Source: Eutypella sp. D-1
Lineage: Eukaryota > Ascomycota > Sordariomycetes > Xylariales > Diatrypaceae
Direction: 5' to 3'
Length of the DNA: 64,000 nt
Assembly (NCBI GenBank): GCA_023313575.1
Contig: JAJTTP010000018.1
Location: 682,001 to 746,000 of the forward strand
How positions within the stretch are numbered: position 1 is the stretch's first letter; every line of letters starts with the position of its first letter. The notes below the pieces were generated by a model. The model was not told the origin of the DNA and did no database searches. It saw only the letters and a program-made list of their open reading frames with translations. Shown here one piece after another: positions 48,374 to 62,018 of this stretch. A program made the translations under genes and the position numbers.

Positions 48374-48802
48374 TGTTATAACCTGGTTAAGTTATTAGGC
48401 CTAAATAAGATTAGTATAAATAATTTCTAACCATGGTATTAAAAGGGATAAATACGATAAGATAAACCATATTTAGGTTACGTAATAAAAAAAATAACCT
48501 GGATAACCTAATTATTTTAATAATTTTAAATAGCCTGGATAGCTTAATTATCCTAATGATCTAATATTTAACATTATATTCTAATATTAAGAATAAAGGA
48601 TATAAATAGTATATAGCTATATTTATTACTTTTTTTTAAAATAATTTTTAAATTTATTAGCTTATAATATAACTTGGTTATTTAAAGCACCCTTCTTTTT
48701 ATTATTACCAGACGTGATTATTTATTACTTAGAACCCCAGCATTTTTATTAATATAGACCCCCTCGATTGGATTAATAGTTAGGAATAGACCAGCCGTTA
48801 CA
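48374..48802 (+). repeat. 3' LTR of gypsy element
   Basis: 429 bp, starting TGTTATAACC and ending GCCGTTACA. Here the first part is RIP-mutated, while the last 110 bp are well preserved, the mirror of the 5' LTR. Confidence 0.9.
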
Positions 48803-51800
48803 ATTTATAAAAAGAATCCGACTTAGCTTTTTATAAGCTAAGCTTATTTATAAAAAAATGCTTTCGGATTTTTACTTAAGGATGTTTATAATATCCGTTT
48901 TTACCCTGGTTATATATTGCTTTTTAGCCGTAAGATCGGTAATTTTTTTATAAATAAAGTAATTAATATCTTTTTTCGACCCGGGAAATAAAGCTAAATC
49001 TTTATAAGAAAATTTTTTTAAATATTTTTATATCTCGGGGTAAAATCGGCTTATTATAAATAGCCGGATATTAAATGCGGAGCTTTTATATCGAAAATCT
49101 TATTATAATTACTTTATAAAAGTTTGTTACGATTTTTTATCATATTTATCCAAAGTATTAATAATAAAGAACTTTTAGCCGGTAATCCTATTTACCGTTA
49201 TATTAAACAATATAGCTTATAAAGTATTAAATGAATTAAAAATCTTCTTTTTACACTTACGGTATTTCGGTATAAAATAGCGAAAAAGAAGTTACGGATA
49301 TTATTAAATAAGCTGCCGAATAAGGCCCCGGACTATTAATATCGTTAACTTACGGGTATCGAAGCTAGAATCGTAGAAAAAATAAGAAATGGTTTTTTAT
49401 TTTATAACACCGAACTTTTTTCGGAGTACCCCGGTAAGGCATATGGCTATAATAGACTTTTTTATGCCTGGGTTTTTATATAATTAAAAAATATCGGTCG
49501 ATTTTTTATTCGGAGCTATTATGTATTAAGGAACAAGTTAGGAAATAAGTTTTTACCTTTTAAGCATTTATTTACAAATACCTTTAACGCGATCGCCCTT
49601 TTTACGTTATAATACTTTTATATTTTTAAAAAGATTTATTAAAAAAAGATCGTAAGAATAATCCCAAGCTTATGGAATTTCGGCTAAAATATTTTTACGA
49701 TAATATAATCAGTTAAGCTGTTTTATTTAAACAAAACAGCTAACTTATTATTAAGTTCGGTATTAATTATAAATAATTAACTATTAATATAAAACGAAAA
49801 AAAATACAAAACTTATGGTTTTTTAAAATATATTATTACGTATTATTATGAAATCTTTTTATAACATAAGGTATATATTTATCCATAATTCCCTTAAGCC
49901 TTTATTGTATAACCGGATATACGTTACGGATATTCGAGTTATATTTTACCAGTCTTAAATGATTAATATCCAGGCTAACGTTATTTTTATCAGTTACAAC
50001 AATTAAGCCTATGCTTATAACAGATTTTTATATCATTAATAACGTTTTTAATCCGGTTTTTGTTATGCGTTTATCAGCTTGTATTTACGTATTTTTTAAC
50101 ATTTTATTAATAAGAAAATCGAATATATCTTACCTATACGGTAAGGCTATATTTCGTTTTAAAAAACGAGATAATACGGTATTATCCCTTGCATTAATTA
50201 AAGAAATTATCGGAAATCCTTTTTAAATAATCAGAAAACTCGGAGTCGCGATCGATAAATAATGCTTATATTAACTTTATATTTGGCTGGCCATAAATAA
50301 AATTTTATAATTGCTTATTCCGTAATTTAAGGTTTAAAACGCCGAAAAAAAGAATCCGTAACATATGTAAGCCAGTTCGAGATTAGCTTATATAATCGAT
50401 TTTTTAACGTATAATAATACCTGGTTATAATAAGTCGGGCGATTAAAAAACGATCAAGTTATAATATAATAATAAACTTATTTTTTTAATAAGGAAACCA
50501 CTTAAGCTATATTTAATAAAAATAATAAAACGGCGGGTACTTTACCCCGAGGTAAGCCTTATTACGTAAATTTTAAGCTTGAATACATATACCTTATTAC
50601 CGGTTCGAAATGTTATAAATTCCTTGAAAAAAATTATACCTATATTTTTAATCGATTTTTTAAAATTGCTTTTTAATAACTTAATATTATAGCCGTAAAT
50701 AAGTATTTAAATATAGGGGAAATTTTAACGCAAATAATCTCGTAACTAAACGTCGTTATTATTAAAAGATTTCCATAACTTAATTACATAATTTATAAAC
50801 CCGGGCATTATAATAATGTTAACCGTACGATATAAGATGTTAATAAATTAACAAATTATATGGTAATTAATTAATGGTTATAGGCATTTTTACTTAACGT
50901 TTACGTAACTACTGCCTTTATAAAATAATGTAATGCCGTAAAAATCGGAGTTATACTTATATATCCGCTTTTTGCTAACCCGTTATAACCGACGTATTAA
51001 TTCGGTTTCCGGGATTAATATATAAAACGTAGCAATAACGCAGGCCTAGCGGTTATCCCTAAAGGCTAAGGAGATCTGGTTAACGTTACGAATATTATTC
51101 CGTAAATCTGGGTCCTATGTACCTATCTTTTTTAATTCGTAGCTTAAGGTTTTATTAAATATATCGATCGGGATTTTATTAATATATAAGGTTAAATATT
51201 ACTCGGGTTTCTTTATTTTAATTAACATTTATTAAAAGAATATAAAGCGGGCGATCGTAATTATTATTAAAATAATAACGGCTATAAAGATCGGCCATAC
51301 CCACGCTTATTTTTTAAAAATAATTACATTATTAAATAGCTTAAATATTACGGCAATATAAAACAAATAAATAAACTAAGATACATAATATCGCCTCGAT
51401 TAATAAGATTACTTTTTTTTTAATATAAATAAATAATAATATAATAAATGTTAAATTTAAAAAGCTTATTAACGTTTAAAAAGTAGGCTATGCATCGGTA
51501 AAGGGTAGGCATTTCGGAAAATATTTTATTAACTTAAACAGGCTGATAAAGCTTTATGGCGTTTTTCGCATTTTATAACAAGTTAAAGCCTTATATAAGT
51601 AATAACCTTTCGATATTTTATAATATGTAAAATAATATATAAAATACGATTAAATTTATTATATTATATAATAACGTTCCGATAACCTTTATTTTAAATT
51701 ATAAGATTAAATTAAATTATTATAATTGCTTTTTTTATTTATGGAGTTACCGTTTGCATTAACGTATTAGTTAAGCTTCGAATTAAACGTATCCTCCGTA

Positions 51801-52715
51801 ACCTTAGCGCAGTATTTACTTAAATACTTTTATATCTTATTTTAAAATCGATTTAAGCTGTTAGAATTTCTCGATAAGGAATTTTGCTCGGAAGATTTTA
51901 ATCGGATAATAAATAAGTTTTAGTAAATATTAAAATAAAACAATAATACCGTCTCCTTATTTTATCGCTAATTAATAAAATAATAAGCTATTATCGTAAC
52001 CGAAAGTTTAAAGCTGTATTTAATATAAATTTATAATAAAATCTTTATTAAACCGCTTCCCCGGTATATAATTTTATACGCTTTTTAGCAAGACTATATT
52101 AATAATAAGGAAAAAAATGCCCGCCGCATTTATAAAGCAGCTTTAGGTTATTTTAAGATATACTGTTATCTAATAAGATATAAATCCGACTTCCGTATCG
52201 TTTAAAACCTTAACTTACACCTTATCCCAACCGATATTATTTAAAAATAATTTTATAACTTCGTAACGGATTTAGCTAATATTATTAATTATAACATTTT
52301 TACGTATTACGTTTACGGTAAAATTCGGCTAACGAGGTTTAATTTTTACGCTCCGTTTTTCCTTTAAAAATTTTACTTTTAACAAGTCGAATATTAATAT
52401 AAGACGTATTTTACCCGCTTTTATAAGCCGATCCTGTTTGTTATCGGCATCGTATTAATTATTTTAAACGGGTTTTAAGTTATTATTATTATCGACCAGG
52501 ATTAACCTGGTAAAAATAGCTAATTATTATCGGTAATAACGTTTTAAATTAGCGTAATAATGATTTTATGTTTTTATAATATACTTGCTTAATTAGGCGT
52601 TCTTTTTATATATAAAATAGCTACGGAGTAAAAATATGTAATACGAGATCGTTTTCGATTATTAAAAAAAGGATCAGCTAATTGTTTATGCATCCTTTAA
52701 TTCTGGAATAAGCAG
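48803..52715. other. degenerate sequence of unknown origin
   Basis: Somewhat less eroded than its neighbours. The plus frame between about 49300 and 50500 reads as a continuous protein if TAA/TAG are taken as mutated Gln/Arg codons, with one uninterrupted stretch of 71 codons at 50011-50226. I cannot match it to a transposase, reverse transcriptase or host family. It may be an element protein or a trapped host gene. Confidence 0.3.
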
Positions 52716-52870
52716 TTTTTTTTTTTTTTTTTTCTATTACTTAACGCCCGGGGAAGCAGCTGATTGTTATTCCGCAGCCTCCTTAAGGGCATAAAGGGCG
52801 TATTAGGCTAGGCTTTATTTAATATATATATTTATATATATAAATACCTATTTAATAAATCCAGTCCGAA
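52716..52870 (-). repeat. 3' tail of a non-LTR retrotransposon with poly(A)
   Basis: On the minus strand, sequence containing CCCGGGCGTTAAGTAAT runs into an 18-A tail (T on plus, 52716-52733). The shared 16-mer with 28494-28509 identifies it as the 3' end of a repeated LINE-like family. The left-hand extent of the tail is exact; the other end is approximate. Confidence 0.55.
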
Positions 52871-53589
52871 GATATTATTTAAAAACGGTCCAGCTATATC
52901 CTTTTAACGGTTAAATAAAAGTAGTATTTAATATTAATACCGCTTTTAAAAGCTTTATTAACCTAATCCACTTAAAATAAGCAAACCTAATTATTAATAA
53001 AGGCGGGGCAATTTTAAACCGAATTACTAACCTTCCGAAGCCGAAAGCCTAACTAATTAGCTTTACCGTACTCGTAATATCCCCCCGCCGGAATAATACC
53101 GCCGTATAAAGGATAACTCCGGTAACCCCGGCTTACGCGTTAACAGAATGCGTTTACCGAAGTAAAAACATTAAGTTTAAAACCTTTAAACATATACCGT
53201 AAACCCCGACGTATCGATTAATATTTAATATTAATATTATTATATTAAAAAATAGCACGCCTGGTATAAATAAAAATAAGGATTAAGTAATAATTAAGTT
53301 TAAAAAATTTAAAGCTATTATAAAAAAAAAGTAACTAATAAAAACGGCTAAACCTTAAGGCCAAGCTTAAAAATAACCCTCCCCCGGGATATATTTAAAT
53401 AATAACCGTAAACTTTTTATACGCCTGTTAAAAGATTACGCTTACCGATAACTTATAGCTTTAAAAACGCGCGTTAATATTATAAATAAATTGGACTTAG
53501 AAATTACCGACATCCCCCAAGCCTTACTATTTAAACCGGGCTAGGCATTATAAAATAAAAATAAAGATATATATTAATTAATTATTATT

Positions 53590-54250
53590 AAAGGAAAAGT
53601 AAAGGGCTAAACCATAAAAAAATCGATTATACGGTATTTATATGTAATAATAAACGTGCTTAAGCTGCTCCGTACTTATAACGGTATTAAACCGGCATTC
53701 GAAATCTTCCCTTAAAAGATCAAGGGAATTACCGGCCGTAAAGCATAAAATATCCGCCTTTTTAATTACCTTAATAATAATGCTAACCTTTAAAATCTAA
53801 TTATGTTTTTTACCGAGCCAGTTAAATCTGGCTTTAAACTCTTTAGCTTAAAACCGGCCAAACATATTAAAAAAAGGGTAAAAATTACGTAATGCGAAAA
53901 CTGCCTAAACTTTTACAATAGACGTAACTGCGTATAGGCAGCTAAATGTAAGAACTGCGGGAAAGAACCGCACGGCGAATGCACTATCCCGACGCGCTAC
54001 GCTAATTGCTGCGGACCTCACCCATATAACGATCTCTCCTGCCAAGCCAGGCCGAAGGAGATTAACGGCAAGATATAAAGACCGAGTTATAAACAACTTG
54101 CTGCTCTGAGGCAACTCGGGGAGAGCAGTTATAACAAAGTTACCACGTAACTAAACAAAAGCAGGGAGCCTGCTAGCCAGCCCGGACCGGCAAACAAGCT
54201 TCGGAAGCCCTTGGTAACACGATAACCCATCCTTGCCCTAATGGCGAAAC
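53590..54250 (+). pseudogene. LINE ORF1 C-terminus with zinc knuckles
   Basis: From 53893 the frame reads CENCLNFYNRRNC, then CKNCGKEPHGEC, then ANCCGPHPYNDLSC, three knuckle motifs matching the CCHC cluster at the end of LINE ORF1 proteins. The first histidine has become Tyr and the first cysteine of the third knuckle Tyr, both RIP-type changes. The segment 53880-54260 has near-normal G+C, unlike everything around it. A 69-codon minus frame here is only its shadow. Confidence 0.8.
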
Positions 54251-54289
54251 AGACCAGGCCATAAAGGATATCCATTATAACATACCTTT

Positions 54290-57200
54290 TAAAACCCCTT
54301 ACAAGATTACTTTAAACATGCCCCAAGTTATCTTATCGTCTTTTAATAAAAGGCCCCTTAAACTTTTTACCCGTTTGTTATAATATAACAAAACGGGTAA
54401 AAAAACGATAAAAATAAACCTTTTATCGGAAAAAAAGGCCTTTATTATTAATCTAAATTAACATAAGCTCCCGATCGAGCCTGAATTACGGCGCCGCGTT
54501 TAATAAAACCTGAAATATTTAAGCAAATATTATAATAATTTAAAAGCCGTAAACCGTATTAATAAACGGAAAGTAAAAAATAAAAACATACCCGAGATAT
54601 AATACCTTTTACCCCGTAAAGGATTAATCCGAGGTAAGGCCGAGGGTTATTATATATATACGTAAATACCCCGCGCTTAAGGCGGAGCAATTACGTTTTT
54701 ATAATTTCCCCGATATTTGCTAGGTTATAATTAATAAAATCATTATTTATAACATATATAAGGATGCTTAAGGCGATAACTACGTTTTATTTTATTTTAA
54801 AAACTAAGAACCCCGCGGAAAAACAATAATCGGGGGAGATTTTAACGTAATAAACTGGATATAGCAGCCCGAATACCGCCCTTATAATAGCCTAAGATCT
54901 AGAATTGCCGATTAGGTCGTAAAATATAAGCTATAAATATTTAATTTTAAGGTTTTAACGTATAAATAAAAGAACATAATAAACCTTATAATTATAAGCA
55001 TTCCGGGTATAAAGGTTTAAATCGACTAAACCTTATATATTAGCTCCGATCATTTTACAATATAAACGATAATCCTAGCCGGGCCTTTTTCGGCACCCCG
55101 GAAAGCACGTTTTAAGGTTCCTTTAAATAAGCTTTAAACCTTTACGTAAATGGTAAAACGTTATGCCTTTTTAATAAAAAACGAATTTAATACCCCCGAT
55201 TAAATAAAAACTATAATAAATAAGCTAATTAAAGTGTTAAACCTAACATTAAAATTAACAGGATGGCCGGCTTATAACTATAGGTAAGATTTAACCTAGT
55301 GGAATAAAAAGTATAAAATAACCTTTTATATTATATAACAGGCTAAAAAGGAAGGAGTTAATAATAGCACCTTTGTAAAGGCTTATAAAGTTTATTAAAA
55401 GATTATATAGCGTTTTAAAAAAAAGTATTAAGAAAAGCAAATTTTAAAAACTAAATCGGACAGGGCTATTTATAAAATAATAAGATAACATAAGCTAATA
55501 GACAGTTTTAAAACGCCCTTATTTACGCACGAAAAAAGAACCGTTACCGATATAAAATTAAAAATCGACCTGCTATAAGAAAAGGTATTTATACCGATAA
55601 TAAATAAGGATAATATACCGGACCTATGGCGTAACCTGAACGTATACGATTTAAAAACGATATATATAAAAAGATTAAATAATCATATTTATTACGCTTT
55701 TATCCCGTAAAACTGCGACGTATTAATAATAAAAACGGAAAATATATACATTAACACCTTTAATACTTTCTTAAAAAATAACGGGATAAATACTCTTTTA
55801 ATCGTAATTATATAACCTATAATCGGCAAACTGGTGCGGTTTATATACGAAGCTTATTTTATAATCGGTTATTACCCGAAAACCTTCCGTAAAACGGAGG
55901 TAGTAATATTATTAAAAGCCGGAAAAAAAACCTTTATAAAGATTAAATCTTAACGGCCTATCTCTTTTTTATCTTACTTAAAAAAAGGATTAAAAAAAAT
56001 TATTACTAAAAAAATAATTACTTTATCGATTAAAAAATTGCTTTTAAACCCGTAATAATTCGGGGCATTTTTAAAAAAGTCCGTAATCGGTCTCGCGGCT
56101 TATATTATATACGATATCGAGCGCGTTTTTACCAAATATAAAATCGCCTCGCTCCTTATAATAAACGTATCCGGGGCTTTTAACGCGGTACTCCGAGGCC
56201 GGCTAATTTTATAGCTCCGTTAATAAAATTAACATAAAAACCTGGTTCGGTAAATCGATATTTTTATAATAAAAAAATCGGCCTTAATTAAAATAAAAAA
56301 AGTTTTTACCGAACCTTAACCACTTTTGTATAAAATGTTGTAAAAATTGCCGGTTTCCCCGGTGCTTTTTATGTTATACCTCGAACCCTTTTTAAAACTA
56401 GGCGATACCCGTATTAAATTCGGGTATGCTAACAATATAACGATATTAAAAGCAAAAAATTCGGAAAACGATATAATAACGGCCTTAATAAAGGATATAA
56501 AAAATATACTCCGATAAAAAGAAAATAACGTAATAATTTTCGATTTTAAAAAATATAAATTAATATATTTTAATAAAAAAATAAAACCGAAAAACTTTTT
56601 AATACGTATTAACTTAAGCTTTACGGTAAAGCCGATAATAATAATAATTAAATGGTTCGGAATTTATTTTAATCGGAAACTTATTTTTAAACCTTATATA
56701 AAAACTTACGCAAATACGGTTATAAAAATAGTAAATTATTTTAAAAGCTTAAACCGGATAATAAAAAAATCCTTTTTATTAATTACGGTTAAGGCTGTAA
56801 TAATATACGTCCTTTTTATAATTACGTACGGGGTAAAAACTTAATGGCTTAAATTTTTTTAATTATTACGGAAAAAAAAAATCGATTAATAATGGCCTCG
56901 GGAAATACGTGGTAAAAATCGATATAATTATTTATACCGTTACCCGCATAATGTTTTTAATATAACGTACTATATTAATACCGATATTATACCGGAAATT
57001 AAAACTTTTATTTATAAATATTTTATTAAAATAAATTAAACTTAAAAGTTTTTTCCGGTTTAAAACGTTCGATTTAATATATCCGTTAATAAAGCAATTA
57101 ATTAATCTTATATAAAAAAAAGATTTAAAAAGGTAAAAAACGAATTAAAAACATTTACCGAAACTTACCCGTTTATAACATATAACGTAATTAACGCCCT

Positions 57201-58100
57201 TTTATTTAAGGTTATAATTAATCCCGAAAAAATAATAAAAAACTTTATTACTTTTTTTAATAAAAAAAAGAAAAAGAAAAAGATTTATAATAAGTAATAC
57301 GCCCGATTATCGAAAAATAAACTGGTTTTATACTCCGATAAATCTTAAAACCGTTAAACGGGTTAAAGCTTTATTATATATTTAAATAACGCATTAATAC
57401 ATTATTAATACGGCTTAATTAAAAAAATAAAGATTTTCGATATTAAAGTTATTACCGTAAAAATAATAACGGAATAAATAATCGGAAATATAAACCGGTT
57501 TTAGCTTAAATATATTCATTTTTGCTTAAATAATACGGCGGTAATCCGCCGTTTACTTAGGCATTTTTTAAATAATTATTAAAAAATATTTTTTAAATTT
57601 TATAAAGTATAATTATAATTATAACTTATTTATTACTTTATTTATTAATCCTTTAAACACGAAAAAGTTATTAAAAATAAAATAATAAATAAAAAAATAA
57701 GCTTTAACTTTTTAATAAAACTTATTTTTAAAAGAAATTAAAAAATAAACAGGTAACCGCTTACTTTTACATACGTTAAACGGATTAATAAATATTAACG
57801 TAAAAAATTATTAAAACGTTAATAAATAATTAATATATTTATTTTTTATAAACGATAAAACCTTTTATATAAATGAAAACCGATTAAATTAAAACTTTTA
57901 AAAACCTCGTTATACCGTTTATTAACGGAAAAATTTAAATACGGCGATTTCGCGGTATATTATAAACGATTTAACTATAACGAATAATCGATTATACTAT
58001 GTTATAACAAAGCCGTTACTATTAGTTTTAATTTTATATAATAAAAAACGAAAAAATATAATATTCGGGATAATACTTAGATTAATTACTAGCTAATTAA
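54290..58100 (+). pseudogene. LINE ORF2: endonuclease, reverse transcriptase, RNase H
   Basis: Endonuclease: IIGGDFNVINW near 54826-54858 and SSDHFTI near 55041. Reverse transcriptase: RPISFLSYLKKGLKK near 55955, NVSGAFNAVL near 56165, PVSPVLFMLYLEP near 56350 and FGYANNITILK near 56418 (YADD changed to YANN). RNase H: LYSDKS near 57330, then ITYGVKT-like linker upstream near 56820. TAA/TAG codons interrupt it throughout. The protein cannot be functional. Confidence 0.82.
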
Positions 58101-58200
58101 AAAGGTAACTATTTAATAAGGGCGATTAAATCGTTTACATAAACAAATCGTTACGATTTAAAATATAAAAAGGCAATTTAGGTTACGTACTAATAACCTT

Positions 58201-59145
58201 TATCATTTAAGCTTTTTATCCATGCTTTTAACCAGGGTTAAAAAATGGATAAAAGGTTTATAATAAGATATAAAGTGGTTTTTAATATACATTTTAAATT
58301 ATATAAGGTCCCGCTTAATCTTTTATTTTATTGCTTAAATTTTTTATATATCCTTTTTCCCGAATGGTTTTATACCAGGTATTAAATTATTCCTAGTTAA
58401 GATAAGGAATTTCGCTTTATTTATTATTAATATATCCTTAAATATATTATTATATATTAACTAATTTAAAGCTATTATAATTAAAAGGTTATTTATTTAA
58501 CGCTTAACATGTTCGAAAAATAAATATAAAACTTAACTTAATTATAAGCAAGCGGTTTTTTAAACATTTTTCAATTCCATAACTAAGGGTTTATTCGACT
58601 CGAAATTAGTTTTAAAGTAAAAAAGCGTTAACAATAGTTTATAAAAAATCCTAATCCTTTTAAGGATTATTATAAATTTATTATAACCCGTACGGGGCAT
58701 ATTTTAATTTATATTTATAATGGATTAAGATTTAAAATAACGATAAATAATAAACGTTTAAGTTACCGTAATATGCTTATAACCTAAAGATATAATATAT
58801 ACTTACCTGCTTAAACCGGTTTATTACGTTAAACGGTATTAAAAATAATTAAGCCAAAAGATAACGGTTATGCATTATATAAGTTATAAAAGTAGTTATT
58901 ATAATTATATGATTTTTTATTATAAATTATATTCTATATTTAGCTTTTTATAATACCTATTAATAAATAAAGTTATTCGAAAGTTTTAAATAACGTTTAT
59001 ATTTTTCTTAATTATTCCTCGTTTTTTTTTTACTTTAATGGCTTACAGCCTGCGCGCCGTGCTTTATTTTCTTTAATCGCCTTATTTTTTTAAGTAAAAA
59101 AATAGCAATTTCTGGCTCGGATATAATAATCGTATCATTATTTAA
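58201..59145. other. unassigned AT-rich sequence
   Basis: Contains the end of the LINE or older repeats; nothing is readable. A 62-codon minus frame at 59035 spans the left boundary of the next LTR and is a chance frame. Confidence 0.3.
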
Positions 59146-59560
59146 TATGACGGCTAATCTATTCCTAACTATTAGTCCAGTCGAAGGGTTTATGTTAATA
59201 AAAGTGCTAAAGGTTTTAAGCAATAAATAATTACGTTTGGTAATAATAAAAAAAAAGGTGTTTTAAGTAACTAAATTATATTATAAGCTAATAAACTTAA
59301 AAACTATTTAAAAAAAAGGTAATAAACGTAATTATATATTATTTATATCCTTTATTTTTAACACTGGAATATATGGTTATATTAAATCTTTAGATCGTAA
59401 CGGATTTAATTAATACCTTTAAATCCATAGATTATAACGGATCTATATATAGCTTTTTTTATAACTTTATTAAATATAATTAGCTTATGTTTTTATTTTT
59501 CCGGTAATACCGTTAATAAATAAAGTTACCTGCCTTATTTAGCTTAATCAGGTTATAATA
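59146..59560 (-). repeat. 3' LTR of the second gypsy element
   Basis: 415 bp. It aligns throughout with the solo LTR at 26331-26745; the differences are almost all C to T or G to A. The termini have been mutated to TATTATAACC and CCGTCATA. Confidence 0.85.
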
Positions 59561-62018
59561 CGATTTTTCTTTTTTTAAGGTTTTTATTTTTAAAACCTAA
59601 TTTCCGTGCTTTTACTTATTTTTTATAAGTTTTTTCCGTCCTTATATTTTTATCTTTTTTTTTTCATTATAATTAATTATATCTTTAAATCTCGTCGCCG
59701 GATTAATTAACGGGAAGGTTATAAAGCTTTTACTTTTTATATTTTATCTTTTAAATTCGAAATTATGCCTTATTTTTCCTGTTTTTATCGTAAAAAATAA
59801 TACGTAATATCCGAAAGTTTTATTCGTTATTAAAATTACATTTTATATAAACGGTAATACAATGGCTTAAAGATTTTAATTAATTTTTTTTAAAACATCG
59901 TTTATAAATAAAATTATTTAAAACGTAAAAAAGCATTAACTAAGGAATAACTTTTTCGTTTTTAAAAGGAAATAAATAAGGTTATTACGCGTTTTTAACA
60001 TTTCCGAAAATTATAAAAGTTTTTTCGATATCGTGGGAAAAAAATGGTTTGTCGTGATTTTTAATTTTTAAAAAAATTAAAAAGGTTAAAAAAAAGGAAT
60101 ATCGGGCGGAAAATACGTATTTTATAAGGTTTGTTAAAACGTCGGTAAATCTTAAAGTTGTTTCGGATTTTAATTAGTTTAAAATAAATATATCGGGTAA
60201 TCTTAATTAGGATATTATTTTTATTAACATTTCCGTCGGCGTTAATAAAAATTTTTTAAAAAGCGTTAAACATTTATTAAGTAATTAATAAGTTTTTATA
60301 TATTTTCGGAGTTATTATATCTTTTTTATTTAATTTTATATTTTATTCGTTTATTTTTTGTTTATACGTTTAAAATTTTCTTTATTTCGTATTTATTTAT
60401 TTTTATTTCGATATCGTTTCGTCCTATTTTTATAACGTTTATATTTATTACGTCCTCGAGTAAGGAAATATAAAAAATTAGATAAATCCTAACTTTTAAT
60501 AATAGGTTTAATTCGTAATTATTTTTTAATATTTTCTTAATAACTGGGTACGGTCCGATATACTTATAATCGAGTTTTTTACTGGGTTATTTTATCGTGA
60601 TATTTTTTATGGCTAAATAAATTATATTTTTTTCCGAGAAAGTTAATCCTTTTAACCTTTTTTAATTATAATATTTATTTATTTATTAACGTATAAGTTT
60701 AAGCTTTTTTTTTATTTTTTTATATAGTTATTTAAATTATTTTAATATTAATATGGCTTAAATATTATCTGGTCCTTTTTTATAAACGTTTTAATAAACG
60801 TTTAAAGTAAATTCGAAATTAACGTTAACAGGTATTATTTATATATTTTTATAATAAGTTATATTATAAGCTAATTATGCGATAAATAATTATTTTATTT
60901 AATTATTTTATTTATAATTAATATATTATCGAAAATAAGATTTTAATATTTAATTAATTCGTTTTATTTATCCGTTTACTTAAAGTTTAAAAACTGTCGT
61001 AAGCTTAGGGTTTAATCTTAATCTTATTATAAAACTTTACCAAAATTTCGATACAAATATTATTCTTTTATCGGAAATAATTTTAAATATAAAACCGTAT
61101 ATCGTTATAATATGTTATAAAAAAATGTATACCATTTATTCCGCGTCGGTATTTTCGTTATATAGGATAAAATAAAAGAATTTTATAAATCGGTTAACGA
61201 TTACGAATATATTATTATAACCGTTATATATTATTAAATCTTTTAATATTAATAATTTAATAATAAAGTCGAATATGATAAATTCTTATAGTCGTTTATT
61301 AATTAATAATGGTTATAATTTTTTATAAAGTTTATATCGTTTTATTTTAATTTTTCTATATATGTTATATCGTCGTTATACTTATTATATTACTAATTTT
61401 ATTTTATTAAATATATAAATTCGTTATAATCGTTTAAAGATTTTATGGTTTTTTAGGTATCCGTATAAAAGATATTCGTAAATCTTTTATATTAACTATT
61501 TTTATAATTTTTATAATATTTATAACTTTTTTATTTATTTTTTTATTAATAGTTTATTATTATATTATTCGATTTATTTATATAAATCATTTTAAATGAT
61601 TTTAATAACAGAAATTTATCGTTATTTTAAGTATCTTTTTAACGTTTATCGGAATACCGCGTGTTTAATTAGTATATATTTTTCTTTTATAACAAGCTGC
61701 TTATTAATAACGTTTACTTATCCGTTTTTTAATCCTTTTCCGTAAATAATAATATAATCGAATTTTGTAAAATATTTAGCGTATCGTAACTGTTTTCCGT
61801 TAAAGGTTTAAATAATAAAAAAATATATAATGTTTTTATGGTCGGTATAAACCTTAACTTAATGCATATTTCTTATAAGGTAATATTTAAATTTTTTAAA
61901 TTCGTTAACGATAATAAAAAATTCCTTATCGTAAATTAAATAATTAAGTTCGGTTTTAATAAGTTTATAAAAATAAAATATAATAAGGTATAATTTTTTT
62001 TTTATTTCGTTATTTAAT

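Larger units (their letters stand above)
41919..48802 (+). mobile_element. complete but RIP-killed chromodomain Ty3/gypsy retrotransposon
   Basis: A 6,884-bp element with LTRs at both ends and identical 5-bp target duplications ATTTA (41914-41918 and 48803-48807). The order of domains read through stops is Gag knuckle-like (about 43200), reverse transcriptase (about 45080-45600), RNase H (45870-46240), integrase (46430-47120) and a C-terminal chromodomain (about 47540-47700). RT before integrase defines Ty3/gypsy; the chromodomain places it with chromoviruses. A purine-rich AAAAAGGGAAAGA precedes the 3' LTR. All frames are destroyed, so it is immobile. Confidence 0.92.
52871..58200 (+). mobile_element. 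Tad1-like LINE (non-LTR retrotransposon), RIP-degraded
   Basis: ORF1 ends with three cysteine knuckles, and ORF2 carries an apurinic endonuclease, a reverse transcriptase and an RNase H in the order typical of fungal Tad1-clade LINEs. Both ORFs are broken by many stops. Boundaries are approximate because no target duplication or intact tail was found. Confidence 0.8.

Noticed and set aside
53905..54114. 69-codon minus frame in the G+C island
   Set aside because: It is the shadow of the LINE ORF1 zinc-knuckle frame on the plus strand.
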